Source: Microvirga arabica (GTDB lineage Bacteria > Pseudomonadota > Alphaproteobacteria > Rhizobiales > Beijerinckiaceae). From it: 64,000 nucleotides of DNA. The stretch lies in assembly GCF_016811235.1 (NCBI RefSeq), contig NZ_JAFBID010000015.1, forward strand, positions 35,179 to 99,178, given 5' to 3'. This document shows positions 51,086 to 59,567 of the stretch, in pieces. The notes beneath the pieces are model-generated. The model did no database searches, was not told the DNA's origin, and saw nothing but the letters and a program-made list of their open reading frames with translations. Both the position numbers and the translations under genes were made by a program. The stretch's first letter is position 1. The number at the start of each line of letters is the position of its first letter.

Positions 51086-52375
51086 ATGGCCAAGGCACCG
51101 GACACCAAAGCGGCACCTGCAGGGACGAGACCTTTCTCTCTGTTCGAGTGGATGCTCGCCGGGCGCTATCTGCGCACGCGGCGGCGGGAAGGCTTCGTCT
51201 CGGTCATCGCCGGCTTCTCGTTTCTCGGGATCATGCTCGGTGTCGCCACGCTGATCGTGGTGCTCTCGGTCATGAACGGTTTCCGCAAGGAGCTGCTCGA
51301 CAAGATCGTCGGCATCAACGGCCATATCTTCGTGGCGCCTATAGAGAGCCCGCTCACCGACTATCCGGAGGTGGCTGCGCGCATCGCCGCCGTTCCCGGC
51401 GTCAGACGCGCCATTCCGCTGGTGGAAGGTCAGGCCTTCGGCTCCTCGCAATATAACGGCAGCGGCGTTCTCGTGCGCGGCATCCGCCCCGAGGACCTGC
51501 AGAAGATCCAGCATATCTCCGGCAATATCCGCCAGGGCACGCTCGATGATTTCGATGAAGGCGAGGGAGTGGCGATCGGCCGACGCCTCGCCGATGCCCT
51601 GTCGCTCCAGGCCGGCGATACGTTTACGCTGATCACGCCCCGTGGCGCCTCCACGCCCTTCGGCACCGCGCCGCGGGTGAAGGGCTATCCGGTCAAGGCG
51701 ATTTTTGAGATCGGCATGTCGGAGTTCGACTCCACCTTCGTGTTCATGCCGCTCACGGAAGCGCAGAACTACTTCAACCGTCAGGGCGACGTGCAGCTGA
51801 TCGAGGTCTATCTCGACAATGCCGACCGGGTGGACGAGGCGCGCGCAGCCATCGACGAGGCAGCGGGGCGGCCGATCCTGATGACCGACTGGCGCCAGCG
51901 CAACCGCACCTTCTTCGGCGCCCTGGAGGTCGAGCGCAACGTGATGTTCCTCATCCTCACCCTCATTGTGCTGGTGGCGGCGCTCAACATCATCTCGGGC
52001 CTCATTATGCTCGTGAAGGACAAGTCGGAGGACATCGCGATCCTGCGCACCATGGGGGCGACACGCGGCGCCATCATGCGCGTGTTCCTCATCACAGGCG
52101 CATCCATCGGCATCGTCGGGACCATTGCGGGCTTCGGCCTCGGCCTTTTGCTCGCGCTCAATGTCGAGACCATCCGCGATGTCATCTCACGGCTCACGAG
52201 CACCAATCTCTTTCCGGCCGAACTCTACTTCCTGAGCCGCCTTCCGGCCGATGTGAATCCCACCGAGGTGGCGACCATTCTCATCATGGCGATGGTGCTC
52301 TCGCTGCTCGCGACCCTCTATCCCTCCTGGCGGGCCGCGAAGCTCGATCCCGTCGAGGCGTTGCGTTACGGATAA
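51086..52375 (+). CDS. Lipoprotein-releasing ABC transporter permease (LolC/E family)
   Basis: The permease extracts lipoproteins from the inner membrane and passes them to LolA. It has 429 residues. [18 protein letters not shown] opens the protein, with four spans: one near residue 30 and three near the C-terminus, starting [36 protein letters not shown] is the coupling segment and the end [18 protein letters not shown] is diagnostic. The complex works with LolD; in alphaproteobacteria a single LolC/E-type protein is usual. Confidence 0.93.
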   Translation: MAKAPDTKAAPAGTRPFSLFEWMLAGRYLRTRRREGFVSVIAGFSFLGIMLGVATLIVVLSVMNGFRKELLDKIVGINGHIFVAPIESPLTDYPEVAARIAAVPGVRRAIPLVEGQAFGSSQYNGSGVLVRGIRPEDLQKIQHISGNIRQGTLDDFDEGEGVAIGRRLADALSLQAGDTFTLITPRGASTPFGTAPRVKGYPVKAIFEIGMSEFDSTFVFMPLTEAQNYFNRQGDVQLIEVYLDNADRVDEARAAIDEAAGRPILMTDWRQRNRTFFGALEVERNVMFLILTLIVLVAALNIISGLIMLVKDKSEDIAILRTMGATRGAIMRVFLITGASIGIVGTIAGFGLGLLLALNVETIRDVISRLTSTNLFPAELYFLSRLPADVNPTEVATILIMAMVLSLLATLYPSWRAAKLDPVEALRYG

Positions 52376-52377
52376 AT

Positions 52378-53073
52378 ATGTCGCCAGCCCAGTCCCAGCC
52401 CGCCCTGTACCTGTCGAAAGTCGAGCGTCGCTACCCGCAGGGCGACAGCTTCCTCGAAGTGCTGCGCGGGGCAGACCTTGCGATCTGGCCAGGCGAGATC
52501 GTGGCGCTGGTGGCGCCCTCCGGCACCGGCAAGTCGACCCTGCTTCATGTGGCCGGCCTGCTGGAAAAGCCGGACGGCGGCGAGGTCTTTGTCGGCTCGA
52601 AGCAGACAGCCGCCATGAACGACCAGGACCGCACCCGCGTCAGGCGTGAGGAACTCGGTTTCGTCTACCAGTTTCACCACCTCCTGCCGGAGTTCTCCGC
52701 CCTGGAGAACGTGGTGATCCCGCAGCTCATCCGCGGCCTGCCGAAGGCGGAGGCCGAAGATCGCGCAAAGCAGCTCCTGACCTTCCTGGGGTTAGGCAAG
52801 CGCCTCGATCACCGCCCTGGCGAGCTCTCCGGCGGCGAGCAGCAGCGCGTCGCCATCGCCCGCGCGGTGGCCAACGCGCCACGCCTGTTGCTGGCCGACG
52901 AACCTACCGGCAACCTCGATCCGCACACCGCCGACCGGGTCTTCCAGACCCTCGTCGCCATCGTCCGCGCCTCGAAGCTCGCGGCATTGATTGCTACTCA
53001 CAACATGGATCTGGCTGCCCGCATGGACCGGCGGGTGACGATACGCGATGGGTTGATCGTGCAATTGCCCTGA
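52378..53073 (+). CDS. lolD: Lipoprotein-releasing ABC transporter ATPase LolD
   Basis: LolD powers the Lol permease. It has 231 residues. The Walker A is APSGTGKST, the signature [17 protein letters not shown], the Walker [12 protein letters not shown] and the switch His is in IATHNMD. It starts 2 bases after the lolE stop. In related species dnaE usually follows lolD; here the next sequence is a truncated RNase D, so a rearrangement point lies at its stop codon. Confidence 0.95.
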   Translation: MSPAQSQPALYLSKVERRYPQGDSFLEVLRGADLAIWPGEIVALVAPSGTGKSTLLHVAGLLEKPDGGEVFVGSKQTAAMNDQDRTRVRREELGFVYQFHHLLPEFSALENVVIPQLIRGLPKAEAEDRAKQLLTFLGLGKRLDHRPGELSGGEQQRVAIARAVANAPRLLLADEPTGNLDPHTADRVFQTLVAIVRASKLAALIATHNMDLAARMDRRVTIRDGLIVQLP

Positions 53074-53513
53074 TTCAGGTCGCCAGCCAGATCGCGACTT
53101 CGGCGCCCCGCAGCGTCGAAGCTCTTGGGCGCCTGCGCACCATCCTCAACGGCTTCGAGCGCTGCCGCACCGGCGGCGAAATCCTCGAAGCCGTTGAGCG
53201 GGCCCTCGCCCGCGATCCCGCCACGATCCCCATGCCGGAGCGCAGCCGCGGCCGCAACAACACCGGCTCCGTGGTCGACCTCCTGAAGGTGCTGCTGAAA
53301 GCCGTGGCCGAGCAGGAGGGCGTGGCGCCCAAGATCATCGCCACCGTGGAAGAGCTGGAAGCTATCGCCGACAGCGACAACGCCGACGTCCCCTCGCTCC
53401 ACGGCTGGCGCCGCAAGCTCTTCGGCGAGAAGGCGCTGGCGCTCAAGAACGGCCAGCTCGGGCTGGTGCTGGAGCGCGGACGGGTGAAGCTCAGGGAGAT
53501 TGCGGGGGCTTAG
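53073..53513 (+). pseudogene. rnd: C-terminal remnant of ribonuclease D (rnd)
   Basis: The frame starting at 53073 is open, without an ATG until 53232, and reads as the C-terminal region of RNase D: RSVEALGRLRTILNGFERC, then GSVVDLLKVLLKAVAEQEGV and DVPSLHGWRRKLFGEKALAL. These are the HRDC-type domains of the enzyme. The N-terminal 3'-5' exonuclease domain with its acidic catalytic residues is missing; nothing like it lies upstream, where lolD ends. About 146 codons remain of a usual 380-390. It has no visible start of its own, so it is most likely a decayed fragment left by a deletion or rearrangement. Confidence 0.8.
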
Positions 53514-53921
53514 GCTTGTTTCGGTAATGATTGAACGGACTTATATGAGCCATCATGGTTGAGCTGAAAGTTCACTCCTTATAGGTCGATTGCCCTATCC
53601 ACTTGAGGATCAAATTCATCGCACGTGCTGCAATTGTTTCAAATACCTGCAGCTTAGATATGTCTTAGTCGTGCTTATGAGTTATTAGAATCGATTAGTG
53701 TAGCTTAGTTTGCCCTGAAAAACTTGTGGTTGTGATTTGCCTTAAGTAAACTCGACTATTGGTATAATATCGGCATGTGCTGATACGCACAGTACGATCC
53801 GAGAGATCCAACAAACCTTTCATATGACGGCTTCCCCTCCTCGTTCGGAGGGTGCGACTGCCTCCTCATGTCTCATACATCAATGAAACGGCCGAAGGCC
53901 TTGGACAGAGGAGATGCGCTC
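53514..53921. other. AT-rich spacer between the rnd remnant and an unknown gene
   Basis: This 408-base region is clearly richer in A+T than the core. No gene is seen. A promoter with an extended -10 element lies at 53760-53768, and CCTCCTCGTTCGGAGGG forms a hairpin near 53837-53853. Confidence 0.5.
53760..53768 (+). promoter_or_regulatory. Candidate extended -10 promoter for the downstream gene
   Basis: TGGTATAAT carries both the TGn extension and a perfect TATAAT (53763-53768), in an AT-rich context 154 bases before the ATG at 53922. There is only a weak -35 match. Promoters this good are rare in the surrounding core. Confidence 0.5.
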
Positions 53922-54740
53922 ATGATGACGACGCTTGAACGGGAGATGGAAGACCTTGAGCGCCGCATGGCCAACGAAGGCTACCAAGCAGGGATAAGAG
54001 TAACCTATGGCGGTGCTGTACAAGGTACCGGCGCTGGAGGTGTCTATGGCGTAGGGCCGACCACGGTGCATGAGGACGGCCGGGTGACTACCGGCAATAC
54101 CGGCCTTAACTGGATTGAGGATGATGGCACCATCATCAGCATCGCGAATGGAGTGAAATACATCACCACTCGCTCCGAATGGATGGACGAGAACGGCACC
54201 AAGGTCGTCAACCTTCACATCACCGATGGCATCTTCACGCAAATCACGGAAATCAGGATCGCTGCCAATGGTGCGAAGGAAGAAACATCTCTCTTCAATA
54301 ATGGCCAGGGCTACACCACGCACTCCACGCGGACCTTCTACCCTCCGGAACCCGGACATGACCCAGCTGATGCTCGGCTGGCGCGAGTGACTTACCGTCA
54401 GCAACAAGTTGACGGAGATGGCAATGTGGCGAACCTTTATCTGCAAAGCAGAGAGTACAATCAAGCTGGGGTGCTCGTAAGAGATCTAATAAGCAATGAA
54501 TATGGAACTCACGACACGCGGTTTCTTGGTGGTGGGGTCAGTGAAACCCGTGTGATAAGGCCAGATGGAGTCACTGAGTATATTTATCATGACAACGCTC
54601 CTGGCCAGGATGATGCATGGACGAGTTACTACCACTACAAACACATCATACGTCCCGATGGCTCCAGGGATACTTATCAGGAAACCGCCTCCAAACTTGA
54701 GAGCGGCGACGGGGTAAGAATCTTAGAGTCCGTCCCGTAA
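53922..54740 (+). CDS. Unknown protein, 3' end formed by an inserted IS5-family element
   Basis: The start at 53922 has a strong AGAGGAG site 7 bases upstream; in-frame ATGs at 53868 and 53883 are less likely. The 272 residues open with a short charged helix (MMTTLEREMEDLERRMANEG) and continue as Gly/Asp/Thr-rich, beta-like sequence with recurring DG turns (VHEDGRVTTGNTG, VIRPDGVTEYIYHD, IIRPDGSRDTY). No family is recognised. The last five codons and the stop lie in the left inverted repeat of the IS, so the true C-terminus is lost and the protein may be truncated. Codon use is less GC-biased than the core. Confidence 0.55.
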   Translation: MMTTLEREMEDLERRMANEGYQAGIRVTYGGAVQGTGAGGVYGVGPTTVHEDGRVTTGNTGLNWIEDDGTIISIANGVKYITTRSEWMDENGTKVVNLHITDGIFTQITEIRIAANGAKEETSLFNNGQGYTTHSTRTFYPPEPGHDPADARLARVTYRQQQVDGDGNVANLYLQSREYNQAGVLVRDLISNEYGTHDTRFLGGGVSETRVIRPDGVTEYIYHDNAPGQDDAWTSYYHYKHIIRPDGSRDTYQETASKLESGDGVRILESVP

Positions 54741-55631
54741 TCATGAGTGTCGTCCCAAGCGGCGGACGAGGAGCATGACGGAAGCGGCGTAGAGGAACGC
54801 GCGGGCTGACGTGAGCGTCGCCTCCGGATCCTTCCAAAGCCGCCGGTTTCGGCTAATCCACGCGAAGAACCTTTCAACAACCCAGCGGCGTGGGTGCACC
54901 GCAAAGCCGACCTGATCGGGCGGCTTCCTGACGATCTCGATGCGGATCGAAGTGGCCTGGGCCGGGGTCTCGCCGGCATAGCCGCTGTCGGCAAACGCCG
55001 TGGCGATGAACGGGAATGCGCGCCGCGACAGGCGCAGGACCACACAGGCCCCATCCCGGTCCTGAACGTCCGCCGGCTGCGGCTCCAGGATCAGACCACG
55101 TCCGTCGGTGTCGACCAGCACCTGGCGCTTGCGGCCTTTGACCTTCTTGCCCGCATCATAGCCGCGCGGCCCGCCGCTCTCGGTGGTCTTCACACTTTGG
55201 CTGTCGAGCACGGCGGCGGTGGGGGAGGCCTCCCGCCCGACCCGCTCGCGATCAGCCATGACCAGCAGGTGGTTGATGGTCTCGAACACACCGGTGTCCC
55301 GCCACAGGCTGAACCAGCGCAAGACCGTGCTCTTGGGCGGCAGATCAGAGGGCAAAAGCCGCCAGGCAATGCCGCCGCGCAGGACATAGAAGATCGCGTT
55401 CAGGATCTCCCGGGTGGACCAGCGGCGCGGGCGTCCCCGGGCGTGCGGCTCGGGCAGGAGCGGCGCGATCAGCGCCCATTCGGCATCGGTCAAATCGGTT
55501 TCGTAACGCAAGCCGCCGCGGCTATACTGCCGCCGGGTGGTCGGGGTCCACATTGCGGTTCCAGGTCAGGCTTCAGCACCCTCCTGGAATCATAGCGGCC
55601 TCGGCCACTCAACCCTTTTCGGGACGGGCTC
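54726..55631. mobile_element. IS5-family insertion sequence (about 906 bp)
   Basis: The ends are inverted repeats GAGTCCGTCCCG (54726-54737) and CGGGACGGGCTC (55620-55631), matching at 11 of 12 positions. It contains one transposase gene in a single frame. The flanks (TCTTA on the left, TCAGC on the right) show no clear target-site duplication, which suggests later recombination or deletion at one end. Confidence 0.8.
54741..55553 (-). CDS. IS5-family DDE transposase
   Basis: It catalyses cut-and-paste movement of the element. It has 270 residues. The N-terminal DUF4096-like domain is LTDAEWALIAPLLPEP followed by ILNAIFYVLRGGIAWRLLP. The DDE triad is Asp in VLDSQSVKTTE, Asp in FADSGYAG and Glu in RRWVVERFFAWISRNRRL. 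The gene is intact with no frameshift, so the element may still be active. GGGACGAC-type sequence of the inverted repeats flanks it. Confidence 0.92.
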   Translation of the reverse strand: MWTPTTRRQYSRGGLRYETDLTDAEWALIAPLLPEPHARGRPRRWSTREILNAIFYVLRGGIAWRLLPSDLPPKSTVLRWFSLWRDTGVFETINHLLVMADRERVGREASPTAAVLDSQSVKTTESGGPRGYDAGKKVKGRKRQVLVDTDGRGLILEPQPADVQDRDGACVVLRLSRRAFPFIATAFADSGYAGETPAQATSIRIEIVRKPPDQVGFAVHPRRWVVERFFAWISRNRRLWKDPEATLTSARAFLYAASVMLLVRRLGRHS

Positions 55632-55847
55632 TCAGCCCGGCATTGGGTTGTCAACATGCGCCCGCGCTGGCTTGTTAATCAGGCTCAACCCCTCGCCCGC
55701 CCTCGTTCGGAAGCGTAAAGGGGAATCCGGCGCTGTCACGTACCGGCTTCCGGGAACTGTCGCCCTAATCTCAGTTAATAAAGGCAGTGGACGAAAGACG
55801 CCCTCCCCTCGACGCAGACCTACTGAGTGGTAGGTTGAAGATCTTGG

Positions 55848-56180
55848 ATGAGGACAATAATGCTAAGAGCACTAACTGCATGCACACTCGCGCTCATGCT
55901 CGCTGGGTGCGTATCGCCTCAACAAATGGCCGCACAGCAGTCTGCTAGCGACGACGCAGATTGCCGCCAGATGGGCGCACGGCTTGGAACAGACATCTAC
56001 GTCCAGTGCCGCATGTTCAAACAGCAGCAGAGAACCCAGAAGGAACAAGCTGACGCGGCAGCCTCTGATGCTCTTTTGGCCTATGGCTCTCAAATGATGG
56101 CTGGTCCTCAGACGACTACTCTTCAGGCCAATTGTACCTCAACGCGCATGGGCTTTCAGACAGTCACGAGCTGCTATTGA
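55848..56180 (+). CDS. Small predicted lipoprotein
   Basis: It has 110 residues from 55848; an ATG at 55860 with GAGGAC upstream is an alternative. The signal ends in the lipobox LAGC, so it is a lipoprotein. The mature part is Gln/Ala-rich (QQMAAQQSASDD, MFKQQQRTQKEQADAAA) with Cys pairs (DCRQMG, VQCRMF, ANCTST, SCY) that could form disulfides. Short proteins of this kind are common in Rhizobiales but of unknown function. It follows the IS after a 216-base gap. Confidence 0.6.
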   Translation: MRTIMLRALTACTLALMLAGCVSPQQMAAQQSASDDADCRQMGARLGTDIYVQCRMFKQQQRTQKEQADAAASDALLAYGSQMMAGPQTTTLQANCTSTRMGFQTVTSCY

Positions 56181-56195
56181 GCAGCAAGGCCAAGG

Positions 56196-56312
56196 ACTGT
56201 TGACCTTGCAAAGAAAGAGCGCCCATTCTGCTGGCGCTCTAGGTGGGCCGCCTTCGCGACCATCAGGGAGAACGACCGTGCCAACGAGGCACAAGAACGA
56301 GGCTGCGCCCGA
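56196..56312. repeat. Non-coding element, copy A of a pair (partner at 63107-63250)
   Basis: It shares with the second element AAAGAAAGAGCGCC, GGCCGCCTT, CCGTGCC...GGCAC and GGCTGCGCC in the same order. Here GAGCGCC...GGCGCTC and GTGCC-AACGA-GGCAC form hairpins. No coding frame is conserved between copies. A transcribed RNA or a decayed repeat are both possible. Confidence 0.45.
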
Positions 56313-56351
56313 AAGGTAAACGCATCCCTAACGAAACCGCTAACGGTGTGC

Positions 56352-56648
56352 TTATCCGTTGGTCCCGCCTGCCCCATGAGCCCTGGCGTACAGCTCAGCC
56401 ACATTGACCATTATCCTGACCTGTCTGCTACCACACTGTGAGCATCGCAACTTCAAGGCCATGTCGGGCACCGGCAGGTCAGCAGACCACCCCTTCAGCG
56501 GCACTTCAGCACCGTGGCCGCAGTTATGCGCCTCACAGTAGGCCATGACGGTTCTGTACCCATCGGCAAGGCTCTGCCCGACCGTAACCGGCAGGATCTC
56601 ATTGCCGTCCACATCATAGGCGCGGCGGGGATTGCGGCCAGTCCTCAC
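56352..56648 (-). CDS. Small zinc-ribbon-like protein
   Basis: It has 98 residues. A GTG start at 56648 overlaps the stop of the helix-turn-helix gene (GTGA), so the two look translationally coupled. Possible metal ligands are C and H in YCEAHNCGHG and two Cys in LRCSQCGSRQV, a zinc-ribbon-like arrangement. Small proteins with this pattern accompany phage- or island-borne HTH genes in Rhizobiales; the function is unknown. Confidence 0.55.
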   Translation of the reverse strand: MRTGRNPRRAYDVDGNEILPVTVGQSLADGYRTVMAYCEAHNCGHGAEVPLKGWSADLPVPDMALKLRCSQCGSRQVRIMVNVAELYARAHGAGGTNG

Positions 56649-56824
56649 CTGCGCCTCTTGGGTGGCATGGGCAGGTACTTGAAGCTTAAGCCTTCTGCTG
56701 CAGCGCGGACAGCTTCGCGGCTCACGCCGAACTCACGAGCCAGTTTGCTGTATTCCCGCTCGCCAGCCGCATAGCGCAGCCGCGCCTCCAGCACCTGCTC
56801 TACTGTCAGTTTGGTTCTGCCCAT
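56645..56824 (-). CDS. Small helix-turn-helix protein
   Basis: It has 59 residues from the ATG at 56824 (ACGAGG just upstream). LTVEQVLEARLRYAAGE followed by SKLAREFGVSREAVRAAAEG is a helix-turn-helix resembling recombinase or sigma-70 region 4 folds. The tail is basic (PPKRRR). It probably binds DNA. It is the first gene of a two-gene unit with the zinc-ribbon protein. Confidence 0.6.
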   Translation of the reverse strand: MGRTKLTVEQVLEARLRYAAGEREYSKLAREFGVSREAVRAAAEGLSFKYLPMPPKRRR

Positions 56825-56972
56825 CCTCGTGCCACGCCCGAAAGAACATAAAGCGAACATCTACTCAGATAAGCAGACGTGTCGAGGGAGGTTCCTCCCC
56901 TGCAAGCAAGCCTGTGGAGAATGGGGATAGCTGGTTATAGGGTGAACGGCCACCGAAGTGGTGAGAGCGTGG

Positions 56973-57125
56973 CTAGCTGGGGCGTGGCTTAAGCTCCCCC
57001 CTCTGGATCTGCCCCCGAATTCGGTTCGCCTCCGCTCGCGGCAAGCCTCGTGCGATGCAGGCTTCATCGACATAAACCGCCCAAGTGTGCTTGGACCGGT
57101 CCTCAAGTCTAACCGAGACATCCAT
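56973..57125 (-). CDS. Small 50-residue protein of unknown function
   Basis: The gene is too short for a 60-codon cutoff, but has an ATG at 57125 with GCGGAGGGA 7 bases upstream. The peptide opens MDVSVRLEDRSKHTWAVYVD and continues EACIARGLPRAEANRIRGQI to the end RPS. It looks like a folded alpha/beta mini-protein: a strand-like start, then basic and acidic helix. It lies upstream of the HTH unit on the same strand. Confidence 0.5.
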   Translation of the reverse strand: MDVSVRLEDRSKHTWAVYVDEACIARGLPRAEANRIRGQIQRGELKPRPS

Positions 57126-57353
57126 AGGCGCGTCCCTCCGCAAGTGAGAGTGCTCAAAGACAACGCAACAAGGCAGCTCTAGTTGTCAGCGTGGAAACTA
57201 AAACGGAAGGCTTGAACCGCGGGCGGCAACGAAGAGAGCCGCTGATTTCTTAATCGAAATCTCTTGGCTGAAGCCGCCTTATCAAGCTGTCTTAACTTCT
57301 CAAAAACATCGGCCAGCATACTCTGAACTACTGACTAACCGCGGAGGTCCAAT

Positions 57354-57557
57354 ATGAAGAGGCAGGACCACCCACCGGCCTACGTGCTACGGATGAAGAG
57401 ACAGTGGCGGGTCGTCGTTCCCCTTCGTGGGAAACTCACACCGAAGATTTGCGCTAAAGAGTTTCCATCCCGCTCGACGGCAGAGGCATGGCTACGCAGC
57501 GATGAGGCCGCGTGCGAGATTGAGGCCTATCGAAGCCGCTTAGCTCGTGCTTGTTAA
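57354..57557 (+). CDS. Small basic hypothetical protein
   Basis: It has 67 residues. A strong GCGGAGGTCC ribosome-binding site precedes the ATG at 57354. The sequence is basic and includes VVVPLRGKLTPK and RSTAEAWLRSDEAACEIE, resembling a short conserved C-terminal segment seen in Rhizobiales orphan proteins. No function can be assigned. Confidence 0.5.
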   Translation: MKRQDHPPAYVLRMKRQWRVVVPLRGKLTPKICAKEFPSRSTAEAWLRSDEAACEIEAYRSRLARAC

Positions 57558-57901
57558 GCATCTTAGCCATGAACCAGCAGACCGCATTCTGATTGCCTGA
57601 CTGTCAGAGTCCAAGTCCGGCTCGTGCGGCAACATCTCGGCTTTCTGGCGATTGCTCTTGCGCAAACGGCGAACCCAATCTCTGGCACTGTAGCATTCCG
57701 GGCACAGCCAGAACCCAGCAAATCAGCCATATTAACCATGCCCATGGACAGAAGGCTTGTCCCTTCAGCGTGCGCCGGTCCTCTTTGTTGCGTCGGTCAT
57801 TTACTTCAGCGGGCAAGCCCTTTGCTGGCCAGCTTCCGAAATATGCGATTTTGAAAACACTGTTCAACCAGAACAGGTTCAGTTCTCATCATGGGGCCAA
57901 G
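57558..57901. other. Spacer with possible decayed coding sequence
   Basis: On the minus strand a frame without a start reads as LCPECYSARDWVRRLRKSN near 57610-57690, and an adjacent frame reads DRRNKEDRRTLKGQA. Together these may be a frameshifted zinc-ribbon gene fragment. This is weak, so no gene is called. Confidence 0.3.
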
Positions 57902-58117
57902 ATGGATTACACAACCGAGTTAGTGGCTCAGGCCATTCACAAAGCCGACCACCAAGAACTCCCGTGGCATGGCCAGCCTGTGGCCCATAAGGAGCGCTAC
58001 CGGGAGTATGCCCGCAATGCCATCAACCTGCTGGGCGAAGACATCGGGGTGCTTCTTCTCGCCTTGGAGGGTGCTACAGCAGGAACGCGGATGGGGCGTC
58101 CCAGAGCGGCAGCCTAA
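57902..58117 (+). CDS. Small hypothetical protein
   Basis: It has 71 residues from the ATG at 57902. The sequence MDYTTELVAQAIHKADHQE and YREYARNAINLLGEDIGVLL is amphipathic and helix-rich, ending in a basic tail. The frame is open upstream to 57593, but that part looks non-coding. The ribosome-binding site is weak (GGGG). No family is recognised. Confidence 0.4.
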   Translation: MDYTTELVAQAIHKADHQELPWHGQPVAHKERYREYARNAINLLGEDIGVLLLALEGATAGTRMGRPRAAA

Positions 58118-58138
58118 AGCTCTAGAAGTCTTGAACTC

Positions 58139-58768
58139 TCAACGACTCTGCCCTTGGTGGTTTCGGTAGCCTGAAGCTTCGCCTCCACCAAGCTCGTGAC
58201 CTGAGAGGTCAGTCTGATTTTGCGCAGCGTGGTCGTGCCACGGCCGGTGCCGTTTGTGTCTTGGCTCTTTGGGCATTCGCGCCTTCAATTGACCCTCCAG
58301 CCAGTGCAGGTCCTCCTGGAGCATTTCAAGACGCCTCAGCAACTCGGCATCCGACAAGCTGTGGGCGGCCACGGGGCTGACTTCCTGCCCTCGCACAGCA
58401 TTGGTGATGTTGCGTATTGTCTCCAGATAGGCTGGACCAATGCCTGGGGTTGCCAACCAATGCTTGTCCGAGACCTGGTCAATTTCTCTGAGATTAGGAC
58501 GGCGCCCCTTAAACTCACGGAGAACCGCGTGCCTCACTTGGGGGGGGAGGGCTTCAAGAGGAAAGGGCTCATCTAAGTGCATGTGCCATCCTGCAAACTT
58601 GACCATGTGATTGGCTGATGCAGCGAGCAGAACAGGGCTAATCCAAGGCGGTTCATAAGCGTCTTTGTGTTTCCACCAAGTATGAACCCTCGGGATACCT
58701 ATAATCCTTGGAAACGGCTGTGCCTCCCTCACCAACACTCGGGACAGATTGTTTTCCTCTGAAATCAA
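58139..58768 (-). CDS. Hypothetical protein with a helix-hairpin-helix-like motif
   Basis: It has up to 209 residues; the start is unsure because 58768 is TTG and a GTG at 58738 is also in frame. Mid-protein WLATPGIGPAYLETIRNI resembles a DNA-binding helix-hairpin-helix. The C-terminal third is His/Arg-rich. Otherwise no family is recognised. It is divergent from the membrane-protein gene at 58913. Confidence 0.5.
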   Translation of the reverse strand: MISEENNLSRVLVREAQPFPRIIGIPRVHTWWKHKDAYEPPWISPVLLAASANHMVKFAGWHMHLDEPFPLEALPPQVRHAVLREFKGRRPNLREIDQVSDKHWLATPGIGPAYLETIRNITNAVRGQEVSPVAAHSLSDAELLRRLEMLQEDLHWLEGQLKARMPKEPRHKRHRPWHDHAAQNQTDLSGHELGGGEASGYRNHQGQSR

Positions 58769-58912
58769 GAAGAATCCGCTAGAGTGTCGTTTGGTTCTTC
58801 AAGTCTCACGATAGATAGCCAAGGAAGCGATACGTTGCTCTGGTGTGTCCAGGCACACATCTTTCCTACGAGATAGGTGGATAGTCTTGGCTTACCTTCA
58901 GGGGGCTGAGCG

Positions 58913-59275
58913 ATGAAAACGGTCCTTTCTTACTGCTCGGCAAGAATGTTCTGGAGGCGATTGCTGCCGATGGTCGCCATGAGCCCTCGTCCATCCCGAG
59001 GCGCAGTGAACGACAACGACCCTCAGCGCCGCATTGGGCTTAACGTCCAGCCCTCGAAACAAGAGGGAAGGACTCGCTCTCCCCATTTTAAGAGGATTGC
59101 TATTGGGCTGACCAAGGGCGCCGTTGCCGCGATAGTTCTAATTGCTGGCATCCTATCACTGCCGCTCGTTCGGAGCCTTGAGGTGCCGCCCACCACAAGC
59201 AGAGAGGCGTGGCCAGACGTTATCCGGGGCAGCCCAATCGCACCTGCCCTTCTAGAGTCACAAGAGGACGGGTGA
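58913..59275 (+). CDS. Hypothetical single-span membrane protein
   Basis: It has 120 residues from the ATG at 58913 (GGGGGCTGAG upstream). A polar, Arg-rich N-terminal half is followed by one membrane span (GAVAAIVLIAGILSLPLV, about residues 69-86) and a short acidic/Pro tail. The topology is probably N-in. No family is recognised. Confidence 0.45.
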   Translation: MKTVLSYCSARMFWRRLLPMVAMSPRPSRGAVNDNDPQRRIGLNVQPSKQEGRTRSPHFKRIAIGLTKGAVAAIVLIAGILSLPLVRSLEVPPTTSREAWPDVIRGSPIAPALLESQEDG

Positions 59276-59362
59276 GTTAGTCCACATCTGAGCTGCCCCT
59301 CCCGTTGCTAGTGAGATAGTGGTGGTTGGCTGGTTGAATGTCCCCGTGTTTACCCTCAGGAT

Positions 59363-59536
59363 TTACAGCCGCTTCATCAACCGCGCCGCTGCCATGACGA
59401 GCTGTGTATCAAGCATCTCTTCAGCGGCATCGTACTTTGCTACCCACCGCTCATAAGTCGTCCAGCGCATCCCCTTGGGCTTAGGTGGAAGATCCCGCCC
59501 GTCTGAGGTCCTCGTCCTGAGCAATGCCGCTTCGAC
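59363..59536 (-). pseudogene. Truncated copy of a repeated orphan gene (C-terminal tail)
   Basis: The minus-strand frame reads LPPKPKGMRW, YERWVAKYDAAEEML and AAARLMKRL before a stop, matching the end of the gene at 63313 nearly residue for residue. Upstream an in-frame stop at 59537 ends the frame and there is no start. It is a remnant. Confidence 0.7.
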
Positions 59537-59567
59537 TCACGTTTCGTCTACTAAGCCGTTCAGTTGG

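Noticed and set aside
56861..57163. 100-codon minus-strand open frame
   Set aside because: Composition is not protein-like; the same place holds the better supported 50-codon gene in another frame.
57593..57901. N-terminal extension of the 57902 gene
   Set aside because: The upstream part of the frame has no protein-like composition; the start at 57902 is preferred.
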